Positions 62,501-64,000 of a DNA stretch of 64,000 bases are shown one piece after another. The number at the start of each line of letters is the position of its first letter. The stretch's first letter is position 1. The position numbers were made by a program, and so were the translations under genes. Origin of the DNA: Riptortus pedestris (taxonomy: Eukaryota; Arthropoda; Insecta; Hemiptera; Alydidae); assembly GCA_019009955.1 (NCBI GenBank), contig CM032231.1, positions 108,215,001-108,279,000 of the forward strand. Direction: 5' to 3'. The notes beneath the pieces were generated by a model. That model made no database searches. It saw nothing but the letters and a program-made list of their open reading frames with translations, and was not told where the DNA came from.

Positions 62501-63445
62501 AATTGAAATTGTTTTCTGCCATAAAATGAAGTAAAACATAATTAATGATGTAGTAATTTGATTCTATTTTAAATTAATTAAAAAAATTGTTGTAAATCGT
62601 TAAGCTTACATTGTACCACAGAATTAATTATACAACAATTTCCCAAGCATTCAGTATCTTAATTTTTTTTTTATTTATTAACGCCCATTTTTTGCAACTA
62701 TGGCAATTTGGGAGAGGTTATTTACAGGTTACCACCCTTTTCTAGCCAGGGTGGGACTAAGGACTCTATTTGCCACTAATTAAACTCCCATTTGCCCAGG
62801 CGGGAATCAGACTCGCCACTCTAGGCTTACCATGTGAGATTAAAGCCAACACTTTAACTCACATGGTCAACCTGAGCCCCATATCTTAATTTTGATTAAA
62901 GTGTTAATAAATTAATTATGTATAATATAACAAAATGAGTGAGTCAATGTCCTAGAGATACCCAGTTTGAGGCCAGTGATTCCACACTAAACTTTATTTC
63001 CATCTCAGAGGTTGGACTTCTATCCTCCGGTGCCAGCTCATCATCATGATACAGTAGAATAACTACTTTAATAAAGTTGTAACGTTAAGTCTGTAATGTC
63101 ACTACAATAAAACATGGAATGTGTCAAGCTGACTACTCACTCCCCCCCCCCCAAAGTCATGTGGTCCTTTAAGGGATGTTGAAACATTTTTTATTTTTCA
63201 TTAACAATTTATTTTTGTTTTAGAGTATAACTGCTGACTGTTGGTGGTACTATATGATCTCTAGTGCTTTTTATTGGTCTCTTACTATATCTCAGTTCAG
63301 GGATGTCAAGAGAAAAGATTTCTGGCAAATGTTCGTTCATCATATTGCTACAATCTCTCTAATGGCATTTTCTTGGGTTTGTAATCTTGTTAGGGTCGGA
63401 ACTCTAGTCTTAGTTGTACATGACTGTGCTGACATTTTTCTTGAG
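47284..63445 (+). CDS. Ceramide synthase (Lag1/Schlank type), 5' exons; 3' part outside window
   Basis: ER multi-pass enzyme that N-acylates sphingoid bases with fatty acyl-CoA. Exons: 47284-47462, 48186-48419, 59100-59208 and 63224-63445, all GT-AG and in phase. They give the first 248 aa of a protein usually near 380-400. A hydrophobic segment follows HRHLYYPLPMALGMLVLRYV. Residues about 80-137 form the homeobox-like region of animal ceramide synthases (FHELLEKAYKLNNKMRYKEV, ERQVERWLRLRRAQEKP). Exon 4 opens the TLC domain with the Lag1p motif: FWQMFVHHIATISLMAFSWV with His213/His214, then VVHDCADIFLE with His240/Asp241, the residues required for catalysis in the family. The second intron (48420-59099) is 10.7 kb and repeat-laden. 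Confidence 0.95.
48420..49559 (+). other. Ceramide synthase intron 2, first part, no feature seen
   Basis: AT-rich, with a T/CT-rich tract at about 48730-48870. The ORF at 48664-48873 is a Phe/Leu/Ser low-complexity run. Confidence 0.45.
49560..49735 (-). repeat. Family A end fragment with (TA)n
   Basis: TTTTAGCAGATTTACTCTTA with a worn palindrome, then ATTGAGGTTGTACTCAGGAC and AAATGCCCATAATATA leading into a (TA)n tract (49648-49720). Truncated there. Confidence 0.65.
49908..50058 (-). repeat. Family B terminal fragment
   Basis: Plus-strand GACGGGTATAAACCCTAAAC, GTCAAAATATTGTGCAAAG and CCGGGTATCTTAGCTAGT match the inverse of the family B start (13509-13660). The rest of this copy is missing. 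Confidence 0.7.
50069..51518 (-). mobile_element. Family B repeat, complete, four tandem units
   Basis: Inverse of the 13509-14842 copy: begins with the GTCATAGACACCATAACTGC and TTGTTTGTTTGTTTGTT end and closes with CGAAGCCGGGTATCTGAGCT. Four internal units carry TTGTTATTTAGAGTAACTTT-type words near 50424, 50720, 51010 and 51295, one unit more than the plus-strand copy. Both ends touch TA runs (about 50058-50068 and 51519-51587). Confidence 0.75.
51519..51587. repeat. (TA)n microsatellite abutting family B
   Basis: Pure TA run directly after the CTGAGCTAGT end of family B. No family A block follows. Confidence 0.8.
51861..52075 (-). pseudogene. mariner/Tc1-like transposase C-terminal fragment
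   Basis: The minus-strand frame reads PKGPDLTPMEYNVWGKLKST, matching the PDL(N/T)P.(D/E)Y.VWG signature around the third catalytic acidic residue of mariner-type transposases. It continues through a Glu/Ala-rich C terminus to a stop. The sequence up to about 52210 is also less AT-rich and may be earlier transposase sequence, but it is frameshifted. Confidence 0.6.
52210..59099 (+). other. Ceramide synthase intron 2, main part
   Basis: Long AT-rich intron. Apart from family A-like words at 52811 (ATCCGTCATGCAGTGGCT) and 58352 (CGCTTAAGGGAAATTCACTA) and a SINE scrap near 58690, I recognise nothing. ORFs at 52956-53147, 53828-54016 and 56610-56801 show no domain. Confidence 0.45.
58690..58740 (-). 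repeat. SINE tail fragment
   Basis: TTTATTAAGGCCCACTTTGT and CTGCTATGGCTAATTGGGAT match the tail-proximal 45 bp of the SINE family. Confidence 0.55.
59497..59555. repeat. (TA)n microsatellite
   Basis: TA run of about 58 bp between a GTGTGTG-rich stretch and CACAC. It lies just outside the left arm of the foldback element. Confidence 0.8.
59577..60063. mobile_element. Foldback/MITE element with about 100-bp arms
   Basis: Left arm 59577-59677 (TTTATAAAAATTTCGGCCTG, ATTCAGGATTTTTATTTTA) recurs inverted at 59924-60063 (AAAATCCTGAATACCTATAT, AACACAGACAGAAATTTTTA). The right arm carries an insertion of about 35 bp near 59980-60015. A second inverted pair is nested inside: CTATTATATTGTTAAAAGG at 59694 and CTTTTAACAATATAATAG near 59802-59820. 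No ORF. In ceramide synthase intron 3. Confidence 0.75.
60740..61003 (+). repeat. Decayed family A second half
   Basis: Worn AACGAACTTGACCTTTTTCA, ATTTTGGTAACCATAAAAA, a CACACCCACATAC tract in place of (TA)n, GATCGATGGACCCTTGG and an end reading AGATCAGCTAAAAG. Confidence 0.55.
61118..61322. repeat. Short inverted-repeat unit
   Basis: TTGAAGGAAAAATGTCCGAA at 61118 is matched inverted at 61301-61321 (TTTGGCCATTTCTCCTTCAA). An inner pair, GTCTTCTATG (61139-61148) and CATAGAAGAC (61230-61239), is exact. About 205 bp. The CCTGAAGAGGC...ACGCAAAACATG text resembles tails of some retroelements. Confidence 0.45.
61427..62252 (+). mobile_element. Jockey-type LINE, 5'-truncated, with 11-bp target-site duplication
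   Basis: Flanked exactly by AATGGTAATCA at 61416-61426 and 62253-62263. It starts within the reverse transcriptase (IPSHPETSLLMYANDTTILT, a variant of the YADD active site). It continues with the WRIKVNSSKS block, a YLGLTLDKRLTWKPHI block in another frame, and an open C-terminal frame (61751-62155). That frame has LRPIWTYGLELWGS, ILRKITDSPFYVSN and a terminal WSRDLLV. A short A/T tail (ATAAACGAATAAATATTTTT) closes it. At least one frameshift near the C-run at 61611-61620 breaks it, so it is dead. Confidence 0.88.
62667..62881 (-). mobile_element. tRNA-derived SINE, full length, with 12-bp target-site duplication
   Basis: Flanked by TATCTTAATTTT at 62655-62666 and 62882-62893. On the minus strand it starts GGGGCTCAGGTTGACCATGT, has a B-box-like GAGTCTGATTCCCGCC, the body and a short TAATAAATAA tail. 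About 215 bp. Best reference copy of the family here. Confidence 0.88.
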
Positions 63446-64000
63446 GTATGTTTTTAATTGTTTAATATAAAAATTTGTTGTCTTCAATTATATAATATGT
63501 ATATTCAGTCTGTTTTCTCATCTTTAATAAGTTGGTTTTAGTTGAATGGTTTGAAAGATGAAGCCATTTTGATAGTATGACACTATAATAAGGCTAATAA
63601 TGTTTCTATCTTAATAAAGAAAATAGTAGTAATAATAATAGAAAAATGCATTATTATTTTGCCATAACTTGATTTCAAGATTACAAATGTTTTGCTTTTA
63701 AGAAGTAATGCACTTAATTCCATGAATTAATAATTAACGAATGAATTATTATAGTTAGAGAATATATTTCTTGATCATTTTAGTAGGCCTAACAGTATCC
63801 AAGTCTGATTTACAATTAAAAAAAACAAAATGCTTTCTTCAGGAGAGACATTCGCCATTTGTATTCAGATTTTAAATCATTATAATGATGATATAAGTAT
63901 CAATAACCTTCAAATGTTTAATGCAACCAGCTTAATTCTTTCATGTTATTTTAGTTTAATAATTTGAAGTGATAATAACTATTATTGGCATTTAGCTATC
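63446..64000 (+). other. Ceramide synthase intron 4 (runs off window)
   Basis: Begins with the GTATGT donor. AT-rich, no repeat or exon recognised before the window ends. Confidence 0.5.

Noticed and set aside
62029..62522. Minus-strand ORFs of 119 and 77 codons
   Set aside because: They run antisense to the Jockey reverse-transcriptase remnant and into its flank.
1..64000. Prokaryotic defence system, biosynthetic cluster or viral insertion
   Set aside because: All confident genes are spliced animal genes and the remaining coding traces are transposon remnants; nothing operon-like or viral is visible.

Overview
The window is AT-rich eukaryotic nuclear DNA with spliced genes, GT-AG introns, AATAAA-type polyadenylation signals and many transposable elements. 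The protein families, together with tRNA-derived SINEs, a Jockey-type LINE, hAT and mariner remnants and (TA)n-bearing repeats, point to an arthropod. I cannot name the species or order. There are no operons, CRISPR arrays or bacterial features.

I could rebuild five genes from split exons. (1) The 3' part of a cytosolic Hsc70 (+, 93-3453) ends in the EEVD motif. (2) A complete nine-exon LanC-like protein, LANCL (-, 12141-5427), 398 aa, keeps all three zinc ligands. (3) A complete ten-exon chondroitin polymerizing factor, CHPF/CHSY2 type (+, 22411-32251), about 766 aa, is a type II Golgi protein that has lost the DxD motif. (4) A complete six-exon ELL-associated factor, EAF (-, 43312-35440), 295 aa. 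(5) The 5' part of a ceramide synthase of the Lag1/Schlank type (+, 47284 to beyond the right edge) carries a homeobox-like region and the Lag1p HH/HD motifs. Orientation alternates: Hsc70 and LANCL converge, LANCL and CHPF diverge across about 10 kb of repeats, CHPF and EAF converge with polyA signals about 100 bp apart, and EAF and ceramide synthase diverge. These are ordinary housekeeping or glycan/lipid genes. I see no functional link among neighbours beyond secretory-pathway roles for CHPF and ceramide synthase.

The repeat fraction is the unusual part. A family I call A has a (TA)n microsatellite core, a hairpin beside it and a perfect 20-bp palindrome at one end. It occurs in at least 15 copies and fragments, forming a tandem and nested island at 13.1-21.2 kb. 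A second family, B (about 1.3-1.45 kb), has internal tandem units of about 300 bp and sits inside or next to TA tracts of family A. Other elements include tRNA-derived SINEs (two with clear target-site duplications), a 5'-truncated Jockey LINE with an exact 11-bp duplication, a 567-bp hAT derivative with an 8-bp duplication, a mariner fragment, and three foldback or MITE-like elements, one inside the CHPF 3' UTR. CHPF intron 1 also holds a decayed duplicate of part of exon 3 with its upstream intron.
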